A stretch of 64,000 bases of DNA from Corynebacterium gottingense (GTDB lineage: Bacteria; Actinomycetota; Actinomycetes; Mycobacteriales; Mycobacteriaceae): assembly GCF_003693265.1 (NCBI RefSeq), contig NZ_RDRE01000007.1, forward strand, positions 1-64,000. Direction: 5' to 3'. Position 1 is the first letter of the stretch. Each line of letters begins with the position of its first letter. Positions 54,695 through 64,000 of this stretch are shown here, piece after piece. The position numbers were made by a program, and so were the translations under genes. The notes beneath the pieces are model-generated. The model was not told where the DNA came from. It ran no database searches and saw nothing but the letters and a program-made list of their open reading frames with translations.

Positions 54695-55202
54695 ATGCCG
54701 AGCACACCCCCGTAGAGCCGCCATCGCGGTTGTCGCGGTACTCACCGCCGTAACCCTGGTGGCCTGTTCCTCAGGCGACGGCGCCCGAAACGCCGTCGCC
54801 GTCGGGGGCACCTTCCAGTACCACTCACCAGGAGGCCAAACCGAGATTATCTGCGTAAAGGAGGAACGTGCCCCGCTGCCGGATTTCTCCGGCCCGTCGC
54901 TGATGGAGAAGGGTGATGAGATAAGCCTGTCTGATTTTGAAGGCGAGGTCGTCGTCCTCAACGCTTAGGGCCAGTGGTATGCACCGTGTCAGGCGGAAGT
55001 CGATGACCTGCAGCTTGTCCAGGAGACTCTCGATCCCCTCGGCGGCACGGTGCTAGGCATCAACGTCCGTGACTACAACCAGACCATCGCCCAGGACTTC
55101 AAACTCGACAACGCGGTGACCTATCTCTCGATCTACGACCCGCCGTTTCGTATCGCTACGCACCCGCGCACCAATCGCCGCGTCCAGCCTCGCGCCGACT
55201 AG
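54695..55202 (+). pseudogene. Broken TlpA/ResA-type thioredoxin lipoprotein
   Basis: Remains of a membrane-anchored redoxin with lipobox TLVAC and SLSDFEGEVVVLNA. Four lesions are visible. The ATG at 54695 reads MPSTPP then TAG, but removal of one C in the run 54707-54711 restores the frame. TAG at 54966-54968 replaces the Trp codon expected after VVLNA. The active site WCxPC reads WYAPC, so the first Cys is lost. After YDPPFRIA the family C-terminus is missing and unrelated sequence runs to TAG 55202. The copper island seems to end inside this gene. Confidence 0.85.
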
Positions 55203-55212
55203 CATGTTGTGC

Positions 55213-55731
55213 ATGACTGAGCAGCCTGATCATCAGCCGAAGGTTTTTCGTCCGTCTCGCGAGCACATCATTGGTATTGTCCTCATGATTGGTATCGCGT
55301 TGATTGGTATTTCGTGGGCGCCGTTGGCGTTGGGGTGGTTGCTGCTGTTCCCGATCGGGTGGATTGTGTGGGTGCTTTCGTCTTCAACCACTGTCGATGA
55401 GCGTGGCATCGCACTGCGTTATGTCGTACGACCGAATACGCGCATCGCTTGGGATGAGCTCGAGGGGATCGGGTTTAAGGGTGCGCGCGCGATGGCGACG
55501 ACCACCTCCGGCAAGGAGTACCCCATGCCCGGCGTGACTTTTAATTCACTGCCAGAGCTCGCGGAGGCGTCGCGCGGACGAATAACGGACGTGATCACGG
55601 GCGCGCAGGAGGCTGCGGACGGCAAGTACGAGATCATCGACAAGGACAACCACCACGTTCTGCTGTCGCGCGAAGAGTATGAGGAGTACCTTAAGTCTCA
55701 CCCTGATACGCCGGGCCCGCGTCCGAGCTAG
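55213..55731 (+). CDS. PH-like domain membrane protein (DUF2581 type)
   Basis: A 172-residue protein. Two hydrophobic segments at about 20-55 form a hairpin, and the cytoplasmic C-terminal part ([30 protein letters not shown] in part) looks like the small PH domain found in actinobacterial proteins. The place next to ilvD matches the small gene between ilvD and the channel gene in C. glutamicum. ATG 55213 is chosen, as TAGCAT lies 7 nt upstream; the hexamer overlaps the pseudogene end. Confidence 0.75.
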   Translation: MTEQPDHQPKVFRPSREHIIGIVLMIGIALIGISWAPLALGWLLLFPIGWIVWVLSSSTTVDERGIALRYVVRPNTRIAWDELEGIGFKGARAMATTTSGKEYPMPGVTFNSLPELAEASRGRITDVITGAQEAADGKYEIIDKDNHHVLLSREEYEEYLKSHPDTPGPRPS

Positions 55732-55740
55732 CGCCCTTTC

Positions 55741-55753
55741 GCTTATCGACGCC
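55741..55753 (+). repeat. Copy of dispersed 13-mer GCTTNTCGACGCC (upstream of ilvD)
   Basis: Exact match with N=A, 9 nt after the PH-protein stop and 40 nt before ilvD, followed by CCCGTGCCCCCACCCC. Confidence 0.65.
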
Positions 55754-55793
55754 CCCGTGCCCCCACCCCATCCCTCGTCGTAAGGAGCTTTTC

Positions 55794-57632
55794 GTGATTC
55801 CCCTTCGCTCGCGCGTGACCACTGTTGGCCGCCAAGCCGCCGGTGCCCGCGCCCTCTGGCGCGCAACTGGCACGGAGGAAAGCGAGTTTGGCAAGCCGAT
55901 CGTCGCGATCGTCAATTCGTACACGCAGTTCGTGCCGGGCCACGTGCATCTCAAGCACATCGGCGACATCGTCGCGGACGCGGTGCGCAAGGCGGGCGGC
56001 GTGCCGAAGGAGTTCAACACGATCGCCGTCGACGACGGCATCGCGATGGGCCACTCGGGCATGCTGTATTCGCTGCCGAGCCGCGAGATCATCTCAGACT
56101 CGGTGGAGTACATGGTCAACGCGCACACCGCCGACGCGATGGTGTGCATTTCCAACTGCGACAAGATCACCCCGGGCATGCTCAACGCCGCGATGCGCCT
56201 GAACATCCCCGCGGTTTTCGTCTCCGGCGGCCCGATGGAGGCCGGCAAGGCGTTCGCGGTCGACGGTGTGACCAAGCCGAAGTCGGATCTCATCGACGCC
56301 ATCGCGCTCTCCGCCAACGACGCGGTCTCCGACGAGCAGCTCGACGACATCGCCAACGGCGCCTGCCCCACCTGCGGTTCCTGCTCCGGCATGTTTACCG
56401 CCAACTCCATGAACTGCCTCACCGAGGCCCTCGGCCTCTCGCTGCCGGGCAACGGCACGACGCTGGCCACCCACACCGCCCGCCGCGACCTGTTCACCAA
56501 GGCCGGCGAGATGATCGTCGAGATGTGCAAGCGCTACTACGGCAACGGCGACGAGCGCGTCCTGCCCCGCAACATCGCTACGAAGCACGCGTTCCGCAAC
56601 GCGATGGCCCTGGATATGGCGATGGGCGGCTCGACCAACACGATCCTGCACATCCTCGCCGCCGCGCAGGAGGGCGAGGTCGACTTCGACCTCACCGACA
56701 TCGACGAGCTCTCCCACGTCATCCCCTGTCTGTCCAAGGTCGCGCCGAACGGCGAGGCACACGTCGAGGATGTGCACCGCGCCGGCGGCATCCCCGCCAT
56801 CCTCGGCGAGCTGCACCGCGGGGGCCTGTTGCTTGACGACGTCCACTCGGTCGCCTACAACTCCCTCACCGAATGGCTCGGCGACTGGGACATTCGCGGC
56901 GACCACCCGCTCGACGAGGCCGTCGAGCTCTACCACGCAGCCCCGGGCGGCAACCGCACCACCGAGGCGTTCTCGCAGTCGGCCCGCTGGGACTGCCTTG
57001 ACACCGACTCCGCCAACGGCGTGATCCACGACCTGGAGCACCCCATCACCTCCGACGGCGGCCTGGTCGTCCTGCGCGGCAACCTCGCCCCGGACGGCGC
57101 GATCCTCAAGACCGCGGGCGTCGAGGAAGGGCTCTGGGAGTTCACCGGCCCGGCTCGCGTGGTCGACTCGCAGGAGCAGGCGGTATCTATGATTCTGAAC
57201 CGCGAGGTGCTCGAGGGCGAGGTCGTCGTGATCCGCTACGAGGGCCCGTCGGGCGGCCCGGGTATGCAGGAGATGCTGCACCCGACGTCCTTCCTCAAGG
57301 GCGCTGGTCTGGGGAAGAAGTGCGCGCTGATCACCGACGGCCGCTTCTCCGGCGGCACCTCTGGCCTGTCCATCGGCCACATCTCCCCCGAGGCTGCGCA
57401 CGGCGGCCTGATCGGCCTGATTGAGAACGGCGACACCATCGCCATTTCGGTGGCGAACCGCGAGCTGAAGTTGGACGTGCCGGAGGCGGAGTTGCAGAAG
57501 CGTCGAGAAGCGATGGAGGCGTCGGAGCGCCCCTGGACGCCGAACCGCGTCCGAGAGGTGTCGAAGGCGCTGCGCGCCTACGCAAAGATGGCGACCAGCG
57601 CCGACAAAGGCGCGGTCCGCCAGGTGGATTAG
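55794..57632 (+). CDS. ilvD: Dihydroxy-acid dehydratase
   Basis: A 612-residue Fe-S enzyme that turns dihydroxyisovalerate into 2-ketoisovalerate (and the isoleucine analogue). Cluster cysteines lie in [13 protein letters not shown] and [38 protein letters not shown] is the C-terminal signature. GTG 55794 follows AAGGAG at 6 nt and matches the C. glutamicum N-terminus MIPLRS. It overlaps the convergent DoxX gene by 4 bp. Confidence 0.97.
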   Translation: MIPLRSRVTTVGRQAAGARALWRATGTEESEFGKPIVAIVNSYTQFVPGHVHLKHIGDIVADAVRKAGGVPKEFNTIAVDDGIAMGHSGMLYSLPSREIISDSVEYMVNAHTADAMVCISNCDKITPGMLNAAMRLNIPAVFVSGGPMEAGKAFAVDGVTKPKSDLIDAIALSANDAVSDEQLDDIANGACPTCGSCSGMFTANSMNCLTEALGLSLPGNGTTLATHTARRDLFTKAGEMIVEMCKRYYGNGDERVLPRNIATKHAFRNAMALDMAMGGSTNTILHILAAAQEGEVDFDLTDIDELSHVIPCLSKVAPNGEAHVEDVHRAGGIPAILGELHRGGLLLDDVHSVAYNSLTEWLGDWDIRGDHPLDEAVELYHAAPGGNRTTEAFSQSARWDCLDTDSANGVIHDLEHPITSDGGLVVLRGNLAPDGAILKTAGVEEGLWEFTGPARVVDSQEQAVSMILNREVLEGEVVVIRYEGPSGGPGMQEMLHPTSFLKGAGLGKKCALITDGRFSGGTSGLSIGHISPEAAHGGLIGLIENGDTIAISVANRELKLDVPEAELQKRREAMEASERPWTPNRVREVSKALRAYAKMATSADKGAVRQVD

Positions 57633-58405
57633 TTCGCGAGCGGGTTCACGCCGGTGCCGAACCACCAGATCAACCCGGCGGCGACCACGCCGAGCAGCGC
57701 GCAGATCCAGCTCCACGCGATGGGGCGGCGCGCCCACGAACGGGTGGCGTCCACCCCGTAGAAGCCTGGGCCGGTGAATTGCTGGCCCAGTGCCAGGCCG
57801 AGCAGGATGATCGGCAGCCACGCCTCGGCGCCCCAGGCGAAGACGTTCCAGGAGTCGGTGGCGTCGACGATGCCGTGCACCGCCATGAACCCCGTCACGG
57901 CGACCGCCACCATCGACGCGATCGGCGAGAGCAGGCCGAGCACAAGGAAGACGCCGGCGGCGAGCTGCAGGATCGGCACCACGATGGCCAGGCCGTCGCC
58001 GTACGCGTAGTCGCCGAACGCGTCGCGCAGCCCGGAGATGCCGTCGGAGCCACCGAGACGGAAGAGCGTGGTCACGGACGCGACGATGAGCCAGCCGCCG
58101 AGCAAGAGGCGCAGCAACAGCAGCCCGAAGTCAATGGTGCCGCGCTTCGCCCGCGGCTCCTCGACGCGCACCGGCTCCGGCTCGGCCACAGCTGGGGTCG
58201 GGTCGAGGTGTACGGTCTCGGTCGGCGATTCGGGGAACACCTCGGTCGGCGCAGCCTTGCCGGTCAGCGTCGCGGGCTGTTCGCTTGTCGACGCCCCCAC
58301 CGCCGTACTCCCGGCAGTGTCCTCATTGCCGAGCGGCGCGTACGGCAGACCGTCGAGCGGATCGAAATCATCAGGAGTGACGTCGCGTGCGTTCTTCTTG
58401 TCCAT
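57629..58405 (-). CDS. DoxX family membrane protein
   Basis: A 258-residue protein. The first 95 residues are acidic, Pro/Thr-rich and cytoplasmic. Four to five membrane segments follow, with the DoxX/DoxD pattern [24 protein letters not shown] in part and [17 protein letters not shown]. Related proteins form an oxidoreductase complex with SodA and SseA in mycobacteria; the role here is unknown. The ATG at 58405 lies 105 nt from the divergent broken reductase gene. Confidence 0.8.
   Translation of the reverse strand: MDKKNARDVTPDDFDPLDGLPYAPLGNEDTAGSTAVGASTSEQPATLTGKAAPTEVFPESPTETVHLDPTPAVAEPEPVRVEEPRAKRGTIDFGLLLLRLLLGGWLIVASVTTLFRLGGSDGISGLRDAFGDYAYGDGLAIVVPILQLAAGVFLVLGLLSPIASMVAVAVTGFMAVHGIVDATDSWNVFAWGAEAWLPIILLGLALGQQFTGPGFYGVDATRSWARRPIAWSWICALLGVVAAGLIWWFGTGVNPLAN
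58283..58295 (+). repeat. Copy of dispersed 13-mer GCTTNTCGACGCC (in DoxX gene)
   Basis: Exact match with N=G, antisense to the gene, where the coding strand reads A-S-T-S; CCCACC follows. Confidence 0.6.
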
Positions 58406-58510
58406 GCCTGTAAATCTATGCCACGCACCCCACCGCCGCTGGCAATGTCCTCGGCGTGCCCCCGCAAATCTTGGTTGACACGTCACTGTCTCGCGTGGAT
58501 ACTCGAGTCC

Positions 58511-59471
58511 ATGATCTCCAACCCAGCCCGCAACGCGTCCCCGGACGGCGAGTTAGTCCGCGACACCACCTATATCGCAGACTCCTTCAGCGCCGACCTC
58601 GCCCCGGGCAGCGCCCCGCATCCCGCCGACGACGGCACCTACACCTGGCCCGTCGAGCCGGGCCGCTACCGGCTCATGGCGGCGCGCGCCTGCCCGGGGC
58701 GCACCGCGCGATCATCGTCCGCCGCCTCCTCGCCTGCACTTCCTCAAAGGCGCCTATGAGGCGCGTTTCCCGGGCTATCCGCGTGGGATTACGGTGCCGG
58801 TGATCGTCGAGAAGCAAACGCGCGCCGCGGTCACGAACGACTTCCGCCGCATCCCCGTCGATTTCCAGGACGCCTGGGCGGCCCACCACCGCGACGGCGC
58901 CCCCGACCTCTACCCGCGCGAGCTGCGCGCCGAGATCGACGAGGTCGCGGACCGCGTCTACCGCCACATCAACAACGGCGTGTACCGCGCAGGATTCGCA
59001 GGCTCGCAGGACGCGTACGAGGAGGCCTACGCCGACCTCTGGGAGCACATGGACTGGCTGGAGGACCACCTCTGGCGGCACCGCTTCCTCGTGGGCGAGC
59101 ACCTCACGCTTGCCGACGTCTACCTCTACCCCACCCTCGTCCGCTTCGACCCCATCTACGTCGGCCACTTCAAGGCGTCACGCAACCGCATCGCGGAAAT
59201 GCCCAACCTGCGTGGTTACCTCCAGGAGCTCTTCCAGCTCCCGGGCTTCGGCGACACCACCGACTTCCAAGAAATCAAGGAGCACTATTACATCACCCAC
59301 GCGGAGATCAACCCCACCGGCGTCGTCCCCGTGGGCCCCGACATGCGCTGGCTTATCGACGCCCACGAGCGCCACCTCCTCCCCGGCTCCCCCTTCGCCG
59401 ACGGGGTCACCCCGCCGCGCCCTGTCCGCGCCGGCGAGGAGGTCAAGCACCCCGCGCCGTTCCAGCGCTAG
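58511..59471 (+). pseudogene. Broken glutathionyl-hydroquinone reductase-like gene
   Basis: The N-terminus (GRYRLMAARACP, from ATG 58511) and the GST-like C-terminal two thirds (TNDFRRIPVDFQ, then HINNGVYRAGFA and HLTLADVYLYPTLVRFD) belong to the YqjG/ECM4-type reductase family. At about 58697 one base of the expected CPW motif is missing (CCG-GGG-CGC instead of CCG-TGG-GCG), shifting the frame; ahead, AHRAIIVRRLL reads in frame 2. At about 58731-58737 sequence of roughly 50 codons is lost and HFLKGAYEARFPGYPRGIT continues in a third frame. The part after 58794 is open, but lacks the active site. Confidence 0.82.
59351..59363 (+). repeat. Copy of dispersed 13-mer GCTTNTCGACGCC (in broken reductase gene)
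   Basis: Exact match with N=A, sense direction, encoding L-I-D-A. Confidence 0.6.
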
Positions 59472-59950
59472 TCGCGCGTGCCGCCGAGGACGCGCAGCGC
59501 CGCCCCGTCGAGGCGCATCGTCGACCAGTCGCCCATGTCGTCGGCGCCCATCGCGTTGTAGAAGCCGATGGACGGCGTGTTCCACTTCAGCACGGACCAC
59601 TCGACGCGGCGGTAGTCGTTCTTGACCGCGATGCGCGCGAGCTCCTGCAGCAGCGCCGTGCCGATCCCCCTGCCGCGACACTCCTCGCGGACGTAGAGAT
59701 CCTCCAGCCAGATGCCGTGACGGCCCTCCCAGGTGGAGTAGCTCAAGAACCACAGGGCCATCCCCTCGAGTTCGCCGTCGTTGTCCGCCACCAGCGCGAA
59801 CACTCTCGGGTTCTCACCGAAGAGGTGGTCGCGGACGTCCTGCTCGGTCGACGTCACCGCGTCGGGCTCCTTCTCGTAGAGCGCGAGCTCGTTGATCATG
59901 GCGTAGATGGCGGCAGCATCGGCGTCGGTGGCCTGGCGGATTGTCGTCAT
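59468..59950 (-). CDS. GNAT family N-acetyltransferase
   Basis: A 160-residue acetyltransferase resembling diamine/spermidine acetyltransferases. The core is LEDLYVREECRGRGIGTALLQELARIA with the acetyl-CoA loop RGRGIGTA; SFYN-type NTPSIGFYNAMGA follows. The substrate is unknown. The stop overlaps the convergent pseudogene stop (CTAG at 59468-59471). Confidence 0.87.
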   Translation of the reverse strand: MTTIRQATDADAAAIYAMINELALYEKEPDAVTSTEQDVRDHLFGENPRVFALVADNDGELEGMALWFLSYSTWEGRHGIWLEDLYVREECRGRGIGTALLQELARIAVKNDYRRVEWSVLKWNTPSIGFYNAMGADDMGDWSTMRLDGAALRVLGGTRD

Positions 59951-60137
59951 GGGTCGTTAGCTTAGGCGAGAGCGGGCGGATTCCAGAATTGGGAGACACC
60001 AACGACCCGGCTGCGCCCATAATGTCACGAGAAGGTCACGTTTTACTGTGCGAAACGATCCCGCGGCCGAGGCAGCGCTGTGCGCACGCTGAGCGCGCGT
60101 GCGGGGCGATACGCTGGCGTTTCTTGGGGTGCGTGGT

Positions 60138-60150
60138 GGCGTCGAGAAGC
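60138..60150 (-). repeat. Copy of dispersed 13-mer GCTTNTCGACGCC (upstream of YkvI-type gene)
   Basis: Exact match with N=C on the minus strand, in the 308-nt gene-free stretch 59951-60258. Its C-rich side (G-rich on the plus strand) is GGGTGCGTGGT. Confidence 0.65.
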
Positions 60151-60187
60151 GAAAAATGCCCGTACACACGCAAAATGGCCATTCGCG

Positions 60188-60217
60188 GGGGCGAGCGTGC
60201 TTTGTTAATATCGCCCC
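60188..60217. promoter_or_regulatory. Inverted repeat in the YkvI-type promoter region
   Basis: GGGGCGA (60188-60194) and TCGCCCC (60211-60217) are perfect inverted arms, 41 nt before the start codon. An operator or a 5'-leader hairpin; role unknown. Nothing else is identifiable in 59951-60258. Confidence 0.35.
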
Positions 60218-60258
60218 GGTTCATTTTTATCGTACGACTATTTTTCTAGGATCATTCC

Positions 60259-61713
60259 ATGAAACAGACAATTCAGGTGGCCATGGCGCTCGTCGGCCTG
60301 CTCGTCGGCGCCGGCTTCGCCTCCGGCCAGGAAGTCATCCAGTACTTCCTCGCCTTCGGCTACATCGGCATCGTCGGTGCCGTGATCTCCGGCATCATCA
60401 TCTTCGTCGTCGGCACCACCATCTTCCAGCTCGGCTCGTACTACCTTGCCGACGACCACTCCGTGGTGTTCAACCGCGTGTCCAGCCCAATCGTGTCCAA
60501 GTACATGGACTACGCCACCATGTTCAGCCTCTTCGCGTTCGGCTTCGTCATGGTCGCCGGCGCCGGCTCCAACCTCAACCAGCAGTTCGGCTTCGCCCCG
60601 TGGATCGGCGCGACCATCATGACCGTCCTGCTCGTCCTCTCCGGCTTCCTCGACGTGGACCGCATCACGCAGGTCATCTCCGTCATCACGCCGTTCCTCA
60701 TCATCGCCGTTTTCGTGGCGTTTGGCATCACCATCATGAACATGCCCGACAGCCTGCACGCGATGAACGACATCGCCCTGCAGCAGTCCCCCGCCGACGG
60801 CGTGTTCAACAACTGGCTGCTCTCCGCCGTCAACTACGGCACCCTCGTCAACATCATGGCGGTGTCCATGATGCTGGTCATCGCCGGCTCGCAGATGAAC
60901 CCGCGCACCGCCGGCGTCGGCGGCCTGCTCGGCGGCCTCATCTTCGCCATCATGCTGGTCATCCTGAACTTCATCCTGTTCTTCAACATGGACAAAGTCG
61001 CGGGCAAGGACATGCCGCTGCTCGCCGTGTTTGACTCGATGCACCCGGTTGTCGGCGTCATCGTCTCCATCATCATCTACATGATGATCTACAACACCGC
61101 CGTCGGCATGTTCTACGCCATGGCCCGCCGCTTGACCAACAAGCACCCGGAGCGCTTCCGCATGGTGTACTTCATCGTGGTCGGCATCGGCTTCCTGCTG
61201 TCCTTCGTCGGCTTCGCTGACCTGATCAGCTGGGTCTACCCGGCGATCGGCTACCTGGGCATCATCCTGACCATCGCCATCATCGTCGGCTGGTTCAACG
61301 ACCGCGACAACATCAAGGAGGAGACCAGCCGCCGCGAGCGTCTCGCTGAGCTCGCCGAGACCGCGCTCGACCCGTCCGAGGACGAGCTGACCGCCAAGGA
61401 GCGCAAGGAAGTGGAGAAGCTCGCGTCCGAGTCCCACGTCGAGGACTCCGACCTGTGGCACTCTGTCCAGGAGGAGGTCGCAGCAAACCTCGACGCTGAC
61501 GAGGAGAACGAGTTCAACCTCGAGGACGCCCCCTCCCTCGACCCGGATCACGACGACTACGAGGGCGCGCCGGAGTCCGACGGCGACGGCATCGACTGGG
61601 ACGCCTACAAGGAGGTCTACGAGACCGGGAGCTTCCCCGCCGTCGACCCGAACTCACCCAACGGCGTCAAGGGCAACGACGACACCCCGGGCGGCAGCAC
61701 CGCGGTGAAGTAG
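60259..61713 (+). CDS. YkvI-type membrane transporter with long acidic tail
   Basis: A 484-residue membrane protein with about ten hydrophobic segments (residues 5-350), of the YkvI family in the APC superfamily. The N-terminal VGLLVGAGFASGQEVIQYF, with a broken first helix, is diagnostic. From about 360 the C-terminus is a hydrophilic, strongly acidic tail of some 125 residues, longer than in the Bacillus prototype. The substrate is unknown. AGGA lies 8 nt before the ATG. Confidence 0.83.
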   Translation: MKQTIQVAMALVGLLVGAGFASGQEVIQYFLAFGYIGIVGAVISGIIIFVVGTTIFQLGSYYLADDHSVVFNRVSSPIVSKYMDYATMFSLFAFGFVMVAGAGSNLNQQFGFAPWIGATIMTVLLVLSGFLDVDRITQVISVITPFLIIAVFVAFGITIMNMPDSLHAMNDIALQQSPADGVFNNWLLSAVNYGTLVNIMAVSMMLVIAGSQMNPRTAGVGGLLGGLIFAIMLVILNFILFFNMDKVAGKDMPLLAVFDSMHPVVGVIVSIIIYMMIYNTAVGMFYAMARRLTNKHPERFRMVYFIVVGIGFLLSFVGFADLISWVYPAIGYLGIILTIAIIVGWFNDRDNIKEETSRRERLAELAETALDPSEDELTAKERKEVEKLASESHVEDSDLWHSVQEEVAANLDADEENEFNLEDAPSLDPDHDDYEGAPESDGDGIDWDAYKEVYETGSFPAVDPNSPNGVKGNDDTPGGSTAVK

Positions 61714-61715
61714 CA

Positions 61716-61728
61716 GCTTCTCGACGCC
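61716..61728 (+). repeat. Copy of dispersed 13-mer GCTTNTCGACGCC (after YkvI-type gene)
   Basis: Exact match with N=C, 2 nt after the stop codon and 13 nt before the terminator; CCCGCGC follows. Confidence 0.65.
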
Positions 61729-61741
61729 CCCGCGCACACAA

Positions 61742-61776
61742 AAAGGCGCTCCTGGTCCAAGACCGGGAGCGCCTTT
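61742..61776. terminator. Bidirectional terminator between YkvI-type gene and gatB
   Basis: AAAGGCGCTCCTGGTC and GACCGGGAGCGCCTTT form a 16-bp stem with one mismatch and loop CAA. Its ends carry A and T runs for use on both strands. Confidence 0.88.
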
Positions 61777-61796
61777 CGTCGTGAAGCGAACTGCGC

Positions 61797-63296
61797 CTAG
61801 GCGAGCTTCGCGGCGATCATCTTGTTGACCTCGCCTGGGTCAGCCTTGCCTTGGGTGGCCTTCATGACAGCGCCCACGATCGCGCCGGTGACCTTTTTGT
61901 TGCCCGCACGGTACTTCTCCACGATGTCCGGGTTCGCAGCCAGCGCGTCGTCGATCGCCTTCTCGATGGCGCCGTCGTCGCGCACGACCTCGAGGCCGCG
62001 GGCAGCGACCACCTCGTCCACGGTGCCCTCGCCGGCGATGACGCCGTCGATCGCCTGGCGGCCGAGCTTGGTGGTCAGCTTGCCCTCCTTGACCAGCTCA
62101 ACTACGCGCGCGACGTCGGCGGGGGCGACGCCGATCGCGTCGAGGTCCTTGCCCGCCTCGTTCGCCTTCGCCTGGATGTAGGAGACCCACCAGGCGCGGG
62201 CCTCGTCCGGCGTCGTGCCGGCCTCGACGGTGTCCACCACCAGGTCGAGCGCACCGGCGTTGACCAGGTCGCGGAACTCCTTCTCCGGCAGCTGCCATTC
62301 CTCCTGGATGCGCGCGCGGCGCACCCACGGCAGCTCCGGCAGCGTCTGGCGGATCTCCTCAACCCACTCCGGCTTCGCAATCACCGGCGGCAGGTCCGGG
62401 TCGTTGAAGTAGCGGTACTCGCTCGCCTCCTCCTTCGGGCGGCCCTTGGAGGTGGAGCCGTCCTTCTCTTGGTAGTGGCGGGTCTCTTGGACGATCTCGC
62501 CGCCGTCGTCAAGCACCTGGGCCTGGCGCTGCATCTCGAAGCGCATCGCCTGTTCGACGGACTTCAGCGAGTTGATGTTCTTCGTCTCGGTGCGCGTGCC
62601 GAACTTCTCCTGGCCGATGGGGCGCAGGGACAGGTTGGCGTCGCAGCGCATCGAGCCCTGGTCCATGCGCGCGTCGGACACGCCGAGGGCCTTGACCAGC
62701 TCGCGCAGCGCGCCGACGTACGCCTTGGCCACCTCGGGGGCGCGCTCGCCGGCGCCGATGATCGGCTTGGTCACGATCTCAATGAGCGGGATGCCGGCGC
62801 GGTTGCAGTCCACCAGCGAGGCGGTCGCGCCCGTGATACGGCCGGACGAGGAACCGAGGTGCGTGAGCTTGCCGGTGTCCTCCTCCATGTGGGCGCGCTC
62901 GATCTCCACGCGCCACTCGGTGCCGTCCTCCAGCTGCACGTCAAGGTAGCCGTCGTGCGCGATCGGCTCGTCGTACTGCGAGATCTGGTAGTTCTTCGGC
63001 TGGTCCGGGTAGAAGTAGTTCTTGCGCGCGAAGCGGGAGCTCTCCGCGATCTCGCAGTTGAGCGCCAGGCCGATCTTGATCGCCCACTCGACGCCCTTCG
63101 CGTTGACCACGGGCAGCGCGCCCGGCAGGCCGAGCGAAACCGGGTCAATATTGGTGTTGGGTTCAGCGCCGAAGTGCGCGGAGGCGGTGGAGAACATTTT
63201 CGTCTCCGTGGCCAGCTCCACGTGCACCTCAAGGCCCATCACGGGGTCGTACTTTTCCAGTACTTCGTCGTAATCCATCAAGTCGTAGGCAGTCAT
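61797..63296 (-). CDS. gatB: Aspartyl/glutamyl-tRNA amidotransferase subunit B
   Basis: A 499-residue kinase subunit of GatCAB, which converts Glu-tRNA-Gln (and Asp-tRNA-Asn) to Gln-tRNA-Gln. [16 protein letters not shown], the [19 protein letters not shown] block and [12 protein letters not shown] are family motifs; a YqeY-like domain forms the last 150 residues. ATG 63296 has TAGAAT 7 nt upstream (leaderless). gatC and gatA are not in the window. Confidence 0.96.
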   Translation of the reverse strand: MTAYDLMDYDEVLEKYDPVMGLEVHVELATETKMFSTASAHFGAEPNTNIDPVSLGLPGALPVVNAKGVEWAIKIGLALNCEIAESSRFARKNYFYPDQPKNYQISQYDEPIAHDGYLDVQLEDGTEWRVEIERAHMEEDTGKLTHLGSSSGRITGATASLVDCNRAGIPLIEIVTKPIIGAGERAPEVAKAYVGALRELVKALGVSDARMDQGSMRCDANLSLRPIGQEKFGTRTETKNINSLKSVEQAMRFEMQRQAQVLDDGGEIVQETRHYQEKDGSTSKGRPKEEASEYRYFNDPDLPPVIAKPEWVEEIRQTLPELPWVRRARIQEEWQLPEKEFRDLVNAGALDLVVDTVEAGTTPDEARAWWVSYIQAKANEAGKDLDAIGVAPADVARVVELVKEGKLTTKLGRQAIDGVIAGEGTVDEVVAARGLEVVRDDGAIEKAIDDALAANPDIVEKYRAGNKKVTGAIVGAVMKATQGKADPGEVNKMIAAKLA

Positions 63297-63381
63297 GCGC
63301 CCCATTCTACTAATCCACGCGCACGTTCTCCCCGCCAGTGCACCATTGCGAGCGAACATACGCTTCCTTATCATCGTCGCC

Positions 63382-63915
63382 GTGCGTTACCCCGATTTCT
63401 CAGACTCCCCAACCAGAACGGGCGTGGTGATCGTAGTGCTCGTGGGCCTCCTCGTACTCGCGGCACCATTCGCCGCCCGCGCCGTGGTGAGCACCCCCGC
63501 CCCGCAGGCAGAACCGGTTTCCGCAGGCAGTGTCACGCTTGTCGACGCCCACGGCACCCCACTCGTCTGCCCGCGCACCGAGAACCGCCCGGCGCAGGAC
63601 GACACCGGCGTCGGCGGTATGTGGACGTGGAACTGCGCCAATGACGTGAAGGCGAGCGCCCGCGTCGAGCTCTCCCCCGCCGACGGCGAGGCGCCCGCGG
63701 CCCTGACACGCTACTTCTGGCAGATGACCAGCGGCGAGGACCTCCGCCCGGACGACATCACCCACCCCGCTCCCCACGTCGCGGTGGGCCAGCGCGGTGA
63801 CATCGCTGCCGCTTCCGTCCAACGCGGCAACACCACCACCTACTTCAGTGCGAGCGGTGGCGATGGCGTCGACCTCATTTCCCGGCTCGCCGCGGAGGAG
63901 GCGATGCACGAGTGA
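63382..63915 (+). CDS. Membrane-anchored extracytoplasmic protein, unknown function
   Basis: A 177-residue protein with one N-terminal membrane segment (about 14-33, [20 protein letters not shown]) and an outer domain with two cysteines (PLVCPR and WTWNC) that could pair. I do not recognise the family. GTG 63382 is the likely start: TATCAT lies 7 nt before it; the frame upstream is the reverse of the gatB promoter. It overlaps the next gene by 4 bp (GTGA). Confidence 0.72.
   Translation: MRYPDFSDSPTRTGVVIVVLVGLLVLAAPFAARAVVSTPAPQAEPVSAGSVTLVDAHGTPLVCPRTENRPAQDDTGVGGMWTWNCANDVKASARVELSPADGEAPAALTRYFWQMTSGEDLRPDDITHPAPHVAVGQRGDIAAASVQRGNTTTYFSASGGDGVDLISRLAAEEAMHE
63537..63549 (+). repeat. Copy of dispersed 13-mer GCTTNTCGACGCC (in 63382-63915 gene)
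   Basis: Exact match with N=G, sense direction, encoding L-V-D-A. Confidence 0.6.
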
Positions 63916-64000
63916 GTGGTTTCCGCCTCCCCCAAGTACTCGTCGGGCTGATCTTCACCGCCCTGCTGGCCTACTCCGGCTACAGCTACGCGCAGATCCC
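63912..64000 (+). CDS. Start of a probable secreted or membrane protein (cut by window end)
   Basis: GTG 63912 overlaps the previous stop. The 29 visible residues include a hydrophobic stretch (VLVGLIFTALLAYSGYS) that looks like a signal peptide or membrane anchor. Nothing more can be said. Confidence 0.55.
   Translation, partial: MSGFRLPQVLVGLIFTALLAYSGYSYAQI

Noticed and set aside
55794..57821. Minus-strand frame of 575 codons opposite ilvD
   Set aside because: Antisense shadow of ilvD; the composition is Arg/Ala/Val-rich without motifs.
58794..59471. The 226-codon frame as an intact GST protein
   Set aside because: It lacks the N-terminal thioredoxin-fold active site, which is present upstream in other frames, so it is the tail of a broken gene.

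Overview
The window is a piece of a high-GC actinobacterial chromosome, almost certainly a Corynebacterium. Gene content and order match the branched-chain amino acid region known from C. glutamicum: ilvD, an mscCG-type channel, ilvBNC, serA, leuB, a cAMP/CBS protein, a DnaQ-like exonuclease, odx, gltX, ltbR divergent from leuCD, then gpsA, ddl, thiL, ung, recG, rsmD and coaD. Many genes have a -10-like hexamer 6-8 nt before the start codon (leaderless transcripts), which is usual in this genus.

Layout. 0.2-3.5 kb: a small secreted protein and an amino acid ABC importer. 3.5-10.7 kb: a minus-strand block (TauE/SafE exporter, coaD, rsmD, recG, DAK2 protein, ung, thiL). 10.7-15.9 kb: a DUF3515 protein, ddl, gpsA, a MutT1-like Nudix/phosphatase fusion and two overlapping YbjN genes. 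15.9-22.5 kb: leuDC with divergent ltbR, then divergent phosphatases (phoD type and calcineurin type). 22.5-28.3 kb: an iron-type ABC transporter coupled to chrA, lying between two identical tRNA-Glu genes; tRNA-Gln follows. 28.5-42.5 kb: gltX, isochorismate synthase, odx, exonuclease, cAMP/CBS protein, leuB, serA, two related CWB2-like lipoproteins, a DUF262 protein and a CDF metal transporter. 42.8-49.0 kb: a repeat-rich membrane protein, ilvC, ilvN, ilvB with a leader-peptide attenuator, and mscCG. About 49.0-55.2 kb: an apparently acquired copper-resistance island (DUF305 lipoprotein, CPH-type P-type ATPase, CopZ-like protein, multicopper oxidase) with broken genes at both edges and two CsoR-like operators in the middle. 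55.2-64.0 kb: PH-like protein, ilvD, DoxX protein, a broken glutathionyl-hydroquinone-reductase-like gene, a GNAT enzyme, a YkvI-type transporter, gatB and a membrane-anchored protein.

How the genes work together. IlvBN, IlvC and IlvD make the 2-keto acid precursors, and LeuCD and LeuB carry them to leucine. LtbR sits next to its expected target leuCD, and ilvBN is preceded by a leucine/valine-rich leader peptide and a terminator hairpin. The copper genes form a divergent unit for cytoplasmic export, chaperoning and extracytoplasmic oxidation of copper. The main unexplained signal is a dispersed 13-bp sequence, GCTTNTCGACGCC, found 15 times without mismatch in 64 kb, five of them between genes. 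It is absent from the copper island. I found no CRISPR array, rRNA, prophage or intact insertion sequence.
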